From NCBI GenBank assembly GCA_051024685.1, contig JAZHPA010000006.1, forward strand, positions 1-64,000: DNA of 64,000 nucleotides, written 5' to 3'. This DNA comes from UBA12545 sp051024685 (GTDB taxonomy: Bacteria; Bacillota; DSM-521; Neomoorellales; Neomoorellaceae). Below are positions 34,203 through 42,123 of the stretch, piece by piece. A program made the translations under genes and the position numbers. The stretch's first letter is position 1, and the number at the start of each line of letters is the position of its first letter. The notes under the pieces were generated by a model that saw nothing but the letters and a program-made list of their open reading frames with translations, was not told where the DNA came from and searched no databases.

Positions 34203-35650
34203 TGCGATTGGTCAAGACATTTGGCCATTCGAGTGATCATACGGATGTTGTCCAAGGCCAGTATGAACCGGTCTCCGTGCTCCTCCCTGGCCAGACCGGC
34301 GGCAGCTAGCTGCCGACAAACAAGTCTCATGCGGCGTTCGGAGGCTTTGCTGGCAAGCCCTTTGCCGAGTGCCAACTCATAGGGAGTCACCTGCCCAAGT
34401 CTAAAGAGCGCTTCTACGGCATAATCGCAGTAAGACTGATAGCCGGGGAGTCTACGGCGTACCATCTGTCGGGCCTTTTCTATCATCTTTCTAACCGTAG
34501 GGTGGTCCATGTATTCACCGCCGGCCGGACTAAAGAGGTCTTTTCCTTCGGCCGGCACATTTGTTCCATTATGACTGGTACCGAGGTTATCCACGACGGT
34601 AGCCTCTCCTTGCCTCCAGCCTAAAACCTCTCCTCTGGTCACCGCAACCTTAAGAGCTATCCGTAGCTCTTCGATTTCCCGATCCTTTGTTGCAAGGAGC
34701 TCCTCGAGCTCTGCGACCCGCCTTTTCAACGCAGCTATCTCGCCCTGCTCAGCCTCCTCTTTTTCCCGGATCTGCTCTACAAGTTGCGATAACTTAGCTA
34801 CGGCCGCCTCCAGTGCAGCGTCCGTTTTTGCCCCCTGTACAGGTAAGGGGCCGGAAAGGAAAGGCGTGTCCCCCACATGGGTCACCTTCCTCCGCCGGAC
34901 CTGCCCGGTCTTTCCCAGCCGTGGGAACCAGAAGCGCCCCGCAGGGAGAGAGTGCAGCTCCTCAAAGGATTTCCCGGCAGTGTGGTGTTTGACGGCTTGG
35001 TAGTCGAGGGGCTCCTCAAATCCGCCGATTACAGGAAAATTGATCTGCGTAAGGAACTCCTTGGACACCGCTTGGGTCCGCTGGCTGGCCACGACGAGTA
35101 TTATCCCTCGCTTGCGCCCCTGCTTTGATATGCGGGCCATGATTTCTGCCGTAAGAGAGGACGCAGACTGCGGAGCAAATACCTGGACTTCCTCTACCGC
35201 CAGCACTACCGGCTGGCGTTTTCTTGTAGCCAGGGAAAAAAGCTCTTCTAAGACCGGCAAGGCAAGGCGCTGCTGCCCTGCGTTAGTCGGTTCTTCGCAG
35301 AAGTCGAAAACAACAGCCAGCCTCTCATCCAAGGCAATGCTGAGGATCTCTTTGACCGCCTGGCGGTTGGAGGTAGCCGGGAGGTCACCGTGGGACCCTC
35401 CAACTACTAGAGTGCGGAAGGCCTCCTTTAGAGTCCAGAACTCACCTTCGGGATCCACAATAACAGCCGGAAACCCCGCCTCAAGGAATTCTTCTATTAA
35501 AACCCCTACCGTGTTAGTTTTGCCCCGGCCAGAAGAAGCCCAGACGCCAACCCGGAGGCCGGTATCGGCGTAGTTGGTGAGATCAATATATAGATCATTG
35601 CCCAATCGGAGGCTAGGAAAGGAAAGGTAGTTTGGGGGTTTTTTGCCCAT
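34199..35650 (-). CDS. HerA/VirD4-type ATPase with coiled coil and C-terminal winged helix
   Basis: About 483 residues from the ATG at 35650 (GAGGG 7 nt upstream). Walker A is VWASSGRGKTNTVGVLIEEF, then VIVDPEGEFWTLKEAF; Walker B is VVLAVEEVQVF, followed by SKQGRKRGIILVVASQR. A coiled coil (ELEELLATKDREIEELRIAL) and a winged-helix-like C-terminus follow. It belongs to the HerA-FtsK superfamily of DNA-translocating ATPases and could be the missing coupling protein or a defence or partition motor. It converges with the ParB-like gene. Confidence 0.7.
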   Translation of the reverse strand: MGKKPPNYLSFPSLRLGNDLYIDLTNYADTGLRVGVWASSGRGKTNTVGVLIEEFLEAGFPAVIVDPEGEFWTLKEAFRTLVVGGSHGDLPATSNRQAVKEILSIALDERLAVVFDFCEEPTNAGQQRLALPVLEELFSLATRKRQPVVLAVEEVQVFAPQSASSLTAEIMARISKQGRKRGIILVVASQRTQAVSKEFLTQINFPVIGGFEEPLDYQAVKHHTAGKSFEELHSLPAGRFWFPRLGKTGQVRRRKVTHVGDTPFLSGPLPVQGAKTDAALEAAVAKLSQLVEQIREKEEAEQGEIAALKRRVAELEELLATKDREIEELRIALKVAVTRGEVLGWRQGEATVVDNLGTSHNGTNVPAEGKDLFSPAGGEYMDHPTVRKMIEKARQMVRRRLPGYQSYCDYAVEALFRLGQVTPYELALGKGLASKASERRMRLVCRQLAAAGLAREEHGDRFILALDNIRMITRMAKCLDQSH

Positions 35651-35730
35651 AGGAATTCCCTCACACCCATGAGAGTGGATCTCTATTACGGGAACCAACC
35701 CTGTTTTTTGCCCATAGGAATTTCCTCACA
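35640..35730. repeat. direct duplication of the HerA-like gene's start region
   Basis: Two ~27-bp near-identical copies (TTTTTTGCCCATAGGAATT and following) lie at about 35640-35667 and 35703-35730, covering the ribosome site and first codons of the gene. The 35 bp between them encode PVIEIHSHG, the JAMM motif of the PRTRC protein A gene. Confidence 0.7.
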
Positions 35731-35843
35731 CTAATTCTAATTATCTTGGCACCGTATTGCATCTCAAAGTAGTGTCTGGGGAGACAGACAGGTATTCCCT
35801 GAATTTTCAGGCCAAAATATTTCAAAATGTCGCCGGCACTATG

Positions 35844-36528
35844 AACTTAGTCCCTTAACGGTACGTACTTAGGGAGCAAGGCGAGCAAATAAAAAGAGCT
35901 GCTAAAACGCTTTTAATCCCTTAATAGGCCCAACTTAAGCTACCGCAAAACGCCAGAGCAGAGTACCGCCCTTTTAATCCCCTGATGGTGCCGACTTTAA
36001 CGCTTCCCGGTTTAATGCATTTGCTATGAGTTGCTGACTTTTCATCCCTTAACGGTGTCGACTTAACTTTTTCTCTAAAGGAAGCTTATGAAGCTTTAGA
36101 TCCCTTACTGGTATCTACTTAACAGAAAAGCGAAGGCGGCTGTGTTTTTGGCGACGGTTGGGACGCTTATAATCCCTTAATTGGTATCTACTTAACTACT
36201 CATGGCGCTTGCCAAAGGGATAGTCCACTTTGCTTTTAATCCCCTAATAGTATCTACTAAACGGCAAATTCCGCTTGCTGAGGTAAATTCAGAGTTCGCT
36301 TTTAATCCCCTAATAGTATCTCCTAAACGGCAATTTCCTTGGCCGGCTGTGTTGGTATACGGTCCACTTTTAATCCCCTAATAGTATCTACTAAACTGGC
36401 ACTTTTCGCTGTTCTATTTTAGGAGTAGGTCCTTTTAATCCCCTAATAGTATCTACTAAACGAAGGCTGGCCTGCTGCTCTTCAGAAACAGGCAAAATCT
36501 TTTAATCCCCTAATAGTATCTACTAAAC
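35844..36528 (-). CRISPR. CRISPR array 1 (about 11 repeats)
   Basis: 30-bp repeats with 35-38 bp spacers. On the transcribed (minus) strand the repeat starts GTTTAGTAGATAC and ends GGGGATTAAAAG. Units start at about 35844 (decayed), 35910, 35971, 36038, 36094, 36166, 36233, 36299, 36367, 36432 and 36499. Copies near 36528 are identical and those toward 35844 decay progressively, so the leader is on the right and transcription runs leftward. The cas operon is 11 kb away beside array 2. Confidence 0.95.
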
Positions 36529-36630
36529 CCCATTCAAAAGTATAGACGTTGCAAGGCACTCCCAAACATTGAAAGAACCTTTTTGTCGTCGACCCCCAGT
36601 AATGCAAAACCCCTGGAGAACGACGATACT
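36529..36630 (-). promoter_or_regulatory. leader of CRISPR array 1
   Basis: Shares blocks with the array 2 leader: TAGACGTTGCAAGGCA, GTCGTCGACCCCCAGTAA and GCAAAA. A GTCGTC / GACGAC inverted pair borders the distal block. The conserved blocks presumably contain the promoter and adaptation signals. It ends at the 3' end of the Hfq-like gene. Confidence 0.8.
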
Positions 36631-36914
36631 CAGCTCTCTTCTTCGGTGAATGTCTTCAAAATAATATACTTTACGGCGTGCTTAGGTACCAACAGCTCGC
36701 CGTCTTCAGTTTCCACCCGCAGATTGTACCTGTTAGCTCCGAGATACTTGGCCCTTATCTTCTCGCCAGTTATCAAAACTATGGTGAAGTATTTTACCTC
36801 CCCCAACACCTCGGCATCCCATGTGTCGGCCTCATAGCTTGTCTTCTTAAGGGGAATAGCCTCTTGATTCTTCTGGGCCTTTTGCGGCTTCTGTTGTTTA
36901 CTCGTACCGTTCAT
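36630..36914 (-). CDS. Hfq/Sm-like RNA-binding protein
   Basis: 94 residues. After a Gln/Lys-rich N-terminal ~25, the rest reads as an Sm fold: FTIVLITGEKIRAKYLGANR (Sm1-like), then YNLRVETEDGELLVPKHAVKYI with the PKHAV variant of the Hfq Sm2 motif (YKHAI). Hfq rings bind U-rich RNA and help base pairing. The gene ends where the array 1 leader begins, and it follows a Xer recombinase and an unknown gene in one operon. A link to crRNA is speculative. Confidence 0.6.
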   Translation of the reverse strand: MNGTSKQQKPQKAQKNQEAIPLKKTSYEADTWDAEVLGEVKYFTIVLITGEKIRAKYLGANRYNLRVETEDGELLVPKHAVKYIILKTFTEEES

Positions 36915-36938
36915 ACCGAAATCTCTCCTTTCGAGAAA

Positions 36939-37682
36939 CTACACCTGAGGAACTATCTCCCACCCAGCACGACTGAAAATCTGCTCTGCCTCTTTTTTCG
37001 TCGTCGAAGGCAAAGGTACTTGCTTCAGGGGTTGCGGAGGACTCAACATGCCCCGTAGGTAGAAATAGTGCGGGAACCAGAAGCTGGCGTGCATCTTGGG
37101 CAAACCTTCCACCAGTTCTGGCGCAAGTAACTTCAACCGGTCAAATAGGTGATCCCGCCTAACTATTATATCATCGCCCACTACCGTCCCTTTTTCCAGA
37201 TTGAAGTATTGCTCGATGCACATAGCAGTACCTTCAGCCCCAAAAGAGAGAGCAAAGGAAGGATCATTCTGGCTGCGATCAGAAACAGATACACCGGCTA
37301 AGGCGTAACAAGTCTTCCCCGAGAGGGATAAAGCGTCTTCCAGGATCGGGTACGGATACTTTAGAACAAAACTGCCTGGTGTCCTTTCCAGCAGAGCAGC
37401 TATCATGGAGTAGGAAAAGGAAGGCTTCAGCACATACCAGATCGGGAACACCCGGTCGCACCAGTACAGGGAAAATTGCTGCTCCTCCCCGGCAAAATAC
37501 CCTATCATATTGAGATCCCGCGCTATGTTAATAACTTCGTTCCCTGGCCGCAGAACCCGCAGGTGGTTCTCAACTACCGGAGAGTCCAAGATAAAAAGAA
37601 GGACTACCGGTGCAGCGCAGACCTGCTCAAAGTACATCTTTTTCGGCTTGTTGGTACCCCTATAGGTGGCCACAGGGTTCAT
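36939..37682 (-). CDS. protein of unknown function between xer and the Hfq-like gene
   Basis: 247 residues, soluble, no recognised motif. Hydrophobic strands (APVVLLFILDSPVVENHL) and a conserved-looking middle (FALSFGAEGTAMCIEQYFNL) suggest a globular alpha/beta protein. The ATG overlaps the recombinase stop (ATGA), so the two are co-translated. It may relate to the recombination or replication functions of this block. Confidence 0.55.
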   Translation of the reverse strand: MNPVATYRGTNKPKKMYFEQVCAAPVVLLFILDSPVVENHLRVLRPGNEVINIARDLNMIGYFAGEEQQFSLYWCDRVFPIWYVLKPSFSYSMIAALLERTPGSFVLKYPYPILEDALSLSGKTCYALAGVSVSDRSQNDPSFALSFGAEGTAMCIEQYFNLEKGTVVGDDIIVRRDHLFDRLKLLAPELVEGLPKMHASFWFPHYFYLRGMLSPPQPLKQVPLPSTTKKEAEQIFSRAGWEIVPQV

Positions 37683-38575
37683 TCCCCCAATCTGTCTACT
37701 ACATTTTCTAGGTCCTGGAAGGTAGGCTGGGTGTAAACGGCTGTAGTGTCTAGACTTTCGTGCCCCAGGATGGCCGCCACCTTTACCAGGTCCACCCCAC
37801 TGTCAACCAAGTTTTTAGCGCACGTATGACGCAAGACATGGGGCGAAAGGTCCTGTATATGAGCCTGATAAGCGTACTTCTCCAGTATCTTTCGCACGGC
37901 CCTGTCAGTAAGGGGCCCCCTTTGCCCCACAAAAACCTTTGAGCAATGGGGGTCGTGGGGCCTCACCGAAAGGTATTTGGCCAGGGCTTTACGGGCCTCT
38001 AGCTTTACCGGAACTTCCCTATCTTTAGCCCCCTTCCCATACCGCACCCTAATTTTACCTGATTTTTCACCTAGCTCAACATCTTCAAGGTTAAGGTTAA
38101 CAAGCTCGCTAACCCGCAAGCCACAAAAGAGGAGGACCTTTACTATAGCTTCGTCCCGGGCGTTGCCACTTCTCTCTACAGCCCGGATCAGGGCGTTCTG
38201 CTCTTTCCTTTCCAGGGCACGGGGCGCGAGCTTCTGCCGGGCTACACCCTTCGGGAACTCCGGTACCCGGTCTATTAACCCCTGTCGCCTGGCCACATCG
38301 AGCCACTTACGTATGGCTGCCATTTTGCGGTTAATGGTGGCGGGCTTAAACTCCCGGACCCGCATAAGGTATTGCCTGTACTCGGCCAGATCCAGGGAGG
38401 TCACTAGCTCGGGCTTAAGTTCTTCCCCGGTGGTCCCCAAGTACCAAGAGGAAAAATCTTCTAAGTCGGAAGCGTAATTTAGTATCGTATGGTCGGCAGA
38501 TCCCTCACTGCGGAGGGCTGTAACAAAGGCGGTCAGATTATAGGAACTGTTTTTCCTGCTATCCAAAGGTTTCAC
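37679..38575 (-). CDS. XerC/XerD-like tyrosine recombinase
   Basis: 298 residues, full length for the family. The N-terminal SAM-like core-binding domain precedes the catalytic residues in order: Arg in LLFCGLRVSELVNLNLEDV, Lys in KGAKDREVPV, His-x-x-Arg in LSPHVLRHTCAKNLV, His in ILGHESLDTTAVYTQ with the Tyr nucleophile. A perfect 11-6-11 dif-like palindrome lies 95 bp upstream. It probably resolves plasmid multimers. Confidence 0.9.
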   Translation of the reverse strand: MKPLDSRKNSSYNLTAFVTALRSEGSADHTILNYASDLEDFSSWYLGTTGEELKPELVTSLDLAEYRQYLMRVREFKPATINRKMAAIRKWLDVARRQGLIDRVPEFPKGVARQKLAPRALERKEQNALIRAVERSGNARDEAIVKVLLFCGLRVSELVNLNLEDVELGEKSGKIRVRYGKGAKDREVPVKLEARKALAKYLSVRPHDPHCSKVFVGQRGPLTDRAVRKILEKYAYQAHIQDLSPHVLRHTCAKNLVDSGVDLVKVAAILGHESLDTTAVYTQPTFQDLENVVDRLGE

Positions 38576-38670
38576 CCCCGAAAAAGTTTAGCAGGAAGAT
38601 TTGCTGTTTCCCGCCTTGATTTTCAAGGATTCCGGGAATCTCCTATAGGGCTGCCGGTTTCCTGCCCATG

Positions 38671-38698
38671 TGTTCCTATAATCGTACTTATAGGAACA
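38671..38698. other. dif-like Xer recombination site
   Basis: A perfect 28-bp site: 11-bp arm TGTTCCTATAA, 6-bp centre TCGTAC and the exact inverted arm. The inner ends TATAA/TTATA match the conserved Xer core. A partial arm (TCCTATAGGG) occurs 30 bp away as possible accessory sequence. Its place between the recombinase gene and the zinc-ribbon gene supports a cer/dif role. Confidence 0.7.
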
Positions 38699-38700
38699 GG

Positions 38701-38934
38701 TTATCGGAACTCAGCCGTCTGTTGACAGACCGGCATCAGATCGACTTTACGAAAGCGATGGCTACAATTAATGCACTCATATACGATTGTCGACCGACGA
38801 AAAGGTACATAGTCGACAATTTCGGTTAAGTCCCCAACTTCCTCTAAGTTAGCGTCAACTCTGACTGCTACAACACAGGGATATATATCTTTGATGAAAC
38901 CTTTTGTTGAGCTGCAGTAGGGACACCTGTACAT
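38701..38934 (-). CDS. small zinc-ribbon protein
   Basis: 77 residues with two Cys pairs: MYRCPYCSSTKGF and YECINCSHRF, forming a rubredoxin-like zinc knuckle. Such proteins often act in transcription or replication complexes. Its 3' end abuts the dif-like site, so it is the gene immediately upstream of xer in the same direction. Confidence 0.6.
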   Translation of the reverse strand: MYRCPYCSSTKGFIKDIYPCVVAVRVDANLEEVGDLTEIVDYVPFRRSTIVYECINCSHRFRKVDLMPVCQQTAEFR

Positions 38935-38956
38935 AGCCAGCCCGTCCCCTTTTTAA

Positions 38957-39040
38957 CACTTGCTAACACCTTTAACATATGATAACATAGAAATAACAGT
39001 AAAGGCAATCGTTAACAGCATGATAACAGCACAAAAAGGC
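38957..39040 (+). promoter_or_regulatory. operator-like repeats before the RHH/coiled-coil gene
   Basis: The words TTAACATATGATAACAT and TTAACAGCATGATAACAGC occur about 45 bp apart, with extra CTAACA/ATAACA units between. They form tandem pseudo-dyads in front of a DNA-binding protein gene, suggesting autoregulation or a centromere-like site. Confidence 0.4.
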
Positions 39041-39052
39041 AGGAAGATAGCA

Positions 39053-39769
39053 GTGGCGGAGCAGATCACCATCGGAATAAGGGGCACGTCGGAAACAAAG
39101 GCCAGGCTTGACAGGCTGGCAGAAGAAACTGGTCTTTCGCAAAAGGAACTGTTGGAGAGGATGGTGGGCCTCTACGAGCAGTTTTCCCGGAACCATGGCG
39201 CGGACCTAAATGATATAAAGGAGTTCCAGCAGCTGCGCTACCACCTCCGAAGGGTGGAGGAAATATACATTTCCTTGGTCAGGGAGGCCAAGGATAAGGC
39301 CATGGCAGATGCGGAGACCGTGGAAAAGGCTAAGAAAGAGGCAGAAGAGGCCAGAAAGGTCGCTGAAGCCGCCAGGCAGGAAGTGAGGGCGGTCCGGGAG
39401 GAGCTTGAAAAGGTAAAGGGTGAGGCGGAAAAGAGGATAAAGGAATTGGAGGAAAAACTGGCGGCGGCCCAAGAAGCCAGGGAGCAAGCAGTGAGGGTGG
39501 CTGCGCTGGCAGAAAGGGCGGCGGCAGAGGCCACGGAAAAAGTTAAGTACCTGGAAGAAGAGGCAAATAAATACTATGGGCTTCTGACCGAAAAGGAGAG
39601 GCTAGAGAAGGAAATAGAGAAGATGAAGGAAAGGTGGGAGCTGGAAATAGAGAAGGCGGTACTGGCCGCGCAACAGGAAGGACTGAAGGAGGTAGCACGT
39701 TTACAGGAAGAACTGGCCCGTGTCAGGGAGGAAAAAGCCGAATTGGAAATAAGGCTGGCCAAAATATAG
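39053..39769 (+). CDS. RHH DNA-binding protein with long coiled coil (KfrA-like)
   Basis: About 238 residues from a GTG with GGAAG upstream; longer starts at 38960 or 39020 are possible. A ribbon-helix-helix-like N-terminus (TIGIRGTSETKARLDRLAEE, GLSQKELLERM) is followed by ~180 residues of uninterrupted Glu/Lys/Ala coiled coil. This is the shape of plasmid KfrA-type partition accessory proteins. Repeats upstream are candidate operators. Confidence 0.65.
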   Translation: MAEQITIGIRGTSETKARLDRLAEETGLSQKELLERMVGLYEQFSRNHGADLNDIKEFQQLRYHLRRVEEIYISLVREAKDKAMADAETVEKAKKEAEEARKVAEAARQEVRAVREELEKVKGEAEKRIKELEEKLAAAQEAREQAVRVAALAERAAAEATEKVKYLEEEANKYYGLLTEKERLEKEIEKMKERWELEIEKAVLAAQQEGLKEVARLQEELARVREEKAELEIRLAKI

Positions 39770-39797
39770 CCACTTCTGAACACGCATTAAAAAGTAA

Positions 39798-39822
39798 GCC
39801 CGGGCTTATGCATAGCCCGGGC
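39798..39822. terminator. bidirectional terminator
   Basis: GCCCGGGCTTATGCATAGCCCGGGC is a near-perfect hairpin between two converging genes. Toward the minus strand it is followed by TTACTTTTT. Confidence 0.75.
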
Positions 39823-40678
39823 CTTCAGCCACCATATACCATTCTCCGTCCTCGGGAAAATATTGGTAGAACCAACTGTATTGTGCCATCTCAAACCATA
39901 GAGTGGCACAATAAGCAGAACATAGTTCCTCCTTTCTATTCTCTTCCAACCAGGCTACAGTCTTGTCGCCTAGATTGCCGCCCATAACTCTCCAGACCAG
40001 CTTGCCGTCCAACCGCAACTGGATTTCTCCCGTACCTACGTCTAGTTCCCAGTCCTTAGGTAGAACCTCTGGGCCGGTATTGGCCTTGGTTATGGGCTTT
40101 TCCCTCATTCTCAAGAACCGGCCGTCCTGGGTGTACATGCTGTTCCACGGCCGACTTGCTATGTAGTCCGCCAAGTGGACTAGCTCTGCAGCCGACATAC
40201 GGCCAAGAGAAGGAGCAACCTGGATACGTTCAGGGCCCCAAAGGCCCATGTGGCTTGCTATGAGGTCCATTACTTTTTTATACCTCTCTTCCCCCAGAAT
40301 TTTTTTGTGCTCGGCATAATATTTCTGGGGGAGCAAAGGGTGTTCCCTAACCGTCTTCTGGCCTTCGAGGCCGTATTTGAGCGTATCGTGCAGCAGGAGA
40401 GCTACGATAATATAGTCCTTATCCTGCTGCAACTCAGGGTGCGCCTCCAGGAGCTCCAGGCCCACCCATACGGCAGCCTTCGTATGCCTTACTAGCCCGC
40501 CTTGAGTTCTTGCCCACCAGGGGTGATTTTTCCCCGAGGAAGAAGCTGGGGCCTGCCAGAAGTAGGCAGGCGCGAAAAGAAGGCAGGCAAAGACAAACTC
40601 TTTTAGGTATGGAGACGAAATGTGCGCTATTTCTTCTCCAAATACGACGTTGGGATTGTTGGGCAAAAAGCTGTTCAC
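39806..40678 (-). CDS. HD-domain phosphohydrolase-like protein
   Basis: About 290 residues from a GTG (GGAGGGTACCCTC upstream). The HD signature is present: GGLVRHTKAAVWVGLELLE gives the first His, and IIVALLLHDTLKYG the HD pair. A later SHMGLWG and ELVHLADYIAS resemble the remaining metal ligands. HD proteins cleave nucleotides or cyclic nucleotides; the substrate here is unknown. It lies downstream of the PRTRC genes. Confidence 0.65.
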   Translation of the reverse strand: MNSFLPNNPNVVFGEEIAHISSPYLKEFVFACLLFAPAYFWQAPASSSGKNHPWWARTQGGLVRHTKAAVWVGLELLEAHPELQQDKDYIIVALLLHDTLKYGLEGQKTVREHPLLPQKYYAEHKKILGEERYKKVMDLIASHMGLWGPERIQVAPSLGRMSAAELVHLADYIASRPWNSMYTQDGRFLRMREKPITKANTGPEVLPKDWELDVGTGEIQLRLDGKLVWRVMGGNLGDKTVAWLEENRKEELCSAYCATLWFEMAQYSWFYQYFPEDGEWYMVAEGPGYA

Positions 40679-40694
40679 GAGGGTACCCTCCTTT

Positions 40695-41225
40695 TTAGGT
40701 ATGCCTGATGCCGCACCTTGTGCAGCCGGAACCCAGGCCGTGTATCCTACCGCCATAATAATAGCGATTCCCTATGGCCCTGCCCCCGCAGACTGGGCAG
40801 GTGAACTCGACCCTGCCTACTTCGATACCGGCCTTGCGGAAGGCCTCCTCCTCGGCCCTCATGAACGCCATCATCTTCCCGACAAAGTCCTCCCAGCCCG
40901 GGTCGTCCCTTTCCTCCAGCCGGGTGGGAAGCTCCTCCATGAGGCTCTTGGTGGTGCACCACAGGAAGGCTGCGCGCTTATTCGCAATCCCGCTGCACTG
41001 CGTGCAGTTTTCGCGCTCAGGGCAAGGGTACAGTGGGAAGCTGATTGCGCCGGGAGGGGGCTCATACGTGGAAAGCCCCTCCTCCGGCAGCGGCTCGCTC
41101 AAAAACAGCAGCTCGTAGCCGTTTCCCTGCTTCCTGACCGCTGCATCCCGCCGGAAGCCCCGGGGCGTCTCCCAGAGCTTCCGGGCAAGATGGGCAGCCA
41201 GCTTCTCAAGGGTATCAAAGAACAT
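40695..41225 (-). CDS. zinc-finger protein of the PRTRC gene cluster
   Basis: 176 residues. A Cys group in the middle (CPERENCTQCSG) and a second pair at the end (TCPVCGGRAIG...GCTRCGIRH) suggest two zinc sites. It is cotranscribed with the ThiF-like gene. No exact family is recognised; it probably corresponds to an accessory PRTRC component. Confidence 0.5.
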   Translation of the reverse strand: MFFDTLEKLAAHLARKLWETPRGFRRDAAVRKQGNGYELLFLSEPLPEEGLSTYEPPPGAISFPLYPCPERENCTQCSGIANKRAAFLWCTTKSLMEELPTRLEERDDPGWEDFVGKMMAFMRAEEEAFRKAGIEVGRVEFTCPVCGGRAIGNRYYYGGRIHGLGSGCTRCGIRHT

Positions 41226-41248
41226 TTTCTTCCCCCCCTATCTCGTAC

Positions 41249-42112
41249 TTAGTTCTCCCAGCAGAACGGGTAATGCTGCACCAGGGAGTGCTCCCGCCCC
41301 GCCAGGAAGGAGTTTTGGTCAAGGTAAAGCGCCCGGGTCTGGCCGGTCCGGGCGTTGAAGGTGACGCCGTATACCTCCAGCCCCTCTCCCGCAAAAAGCT
41401 GGTTCAGCAGAGAAAACACCAGCGTCCCGGCCATTACGTTCGTGGCTATGTTCTGGGGAGAGGACACAGCCCTCTGCTGGCAAGACTCCTCGCTCGGGAA
41501 GAGGGTGTCCTCATCCTGCAGGATATCCGGGTAATAGTAGCCCACCGGCGGAAGTATTATCTCCTTCTCCGACCTGGCCCCCAGGATCACCTGCCCGGAC
41601 CACTCGTCGTTGCCGGAGTCGACATAGACGAGCGGCAGGGAATCCAGGCTGTCGAATACCTGGTGGAAGAGCTGCCTGGAACGGTTGTTGTCCACGCAGC
41701 CCACCAGGACCGAGATAGTCGGGGAAAAGCCGGCAAGCTCGTCGCAAAGGAGGTGGACCAGGGTGGCCGGATCCTCAACGTAGCGCGGGTGGTAGGGAAT
41801 TAGCATGTCGTACACCGCCCCGTAGCGTTCGGAGAGGACTTCCACCTTGGGCCGGCCCAGGTCGGCCTCTATAAAGTTCTGCCGGACCATGTTCTTCTCC
41901 TCCACCACGTCGCCGTCGGCCAGGACTATCTGGTAGTCGGCCCGGGCAGGGTCCGCCCTCCTGAGCGAAGCCACCAGCCGGGAGAGGTAGTAGAAGACGT
42001 AGCCGCCCGTGCCGCCAAGACCCACTATCACGAACCGGGCCCTCAAGGGCCGCGTGCCGAAGTACGGTAGCACGGCCGGGTCCTGCTGCGAAAAGTCCAC
42101 CCGGAACCTCAT
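41249..42112 (-). CDS. PRTRC ThiF-family E1-like protein
   Basis: 287 residues. An adenylation-type Rossmann motif VIVGLGGTGGYVFYYLSRL, then QIVLADGDVVEEKNMVRQNF, where the Asp and the Arg-Gln-Asn motif match ThiF/E1 enzymes, which adenylate a ubiquitin-like C-terminus. It is next to a JAMM protein (protein A) and protein B, defining the PRTRC cassette found on plasmids. The partner polypeptide is unknown. Confidence 0.85.
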   Translation of the reverse strand: MRFRVDFSQQDPAVLPYFGTRPLRARFVIVGLGGTGGYVFYYLSRLVASLRRADPARADYQIVLADGDVVEEKNMVRQNFIEADLGRPKVEVLSERYGAVYDMLIPYHPRYVEDPATLVHLLCDELAGFSPTISVLVGCVDNNRSRQLFHQVFDSLDSLPLVYVDSGNDEWSGQVILGARSEKEIILPPVGYYYPDILQDEDTLFPSEESCQQRAVSSPQNIATNVMAGTLVFSLLNQLFAGEGLEVYGVTFNARTGQTRALYLDQNSFLAGREHSLVQHYPFCWEN

Positions 42113-42123
42113 CCGAACACCCC

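Noticed and set aside
35651..35698. Reading the HerA-like protein from the upstream TTG as a JAMM-HerA fusion
   Set aside because: Only nine motif residues precede the proper start, which has its own Shine-Dalgarno. No JAMM domain is present.
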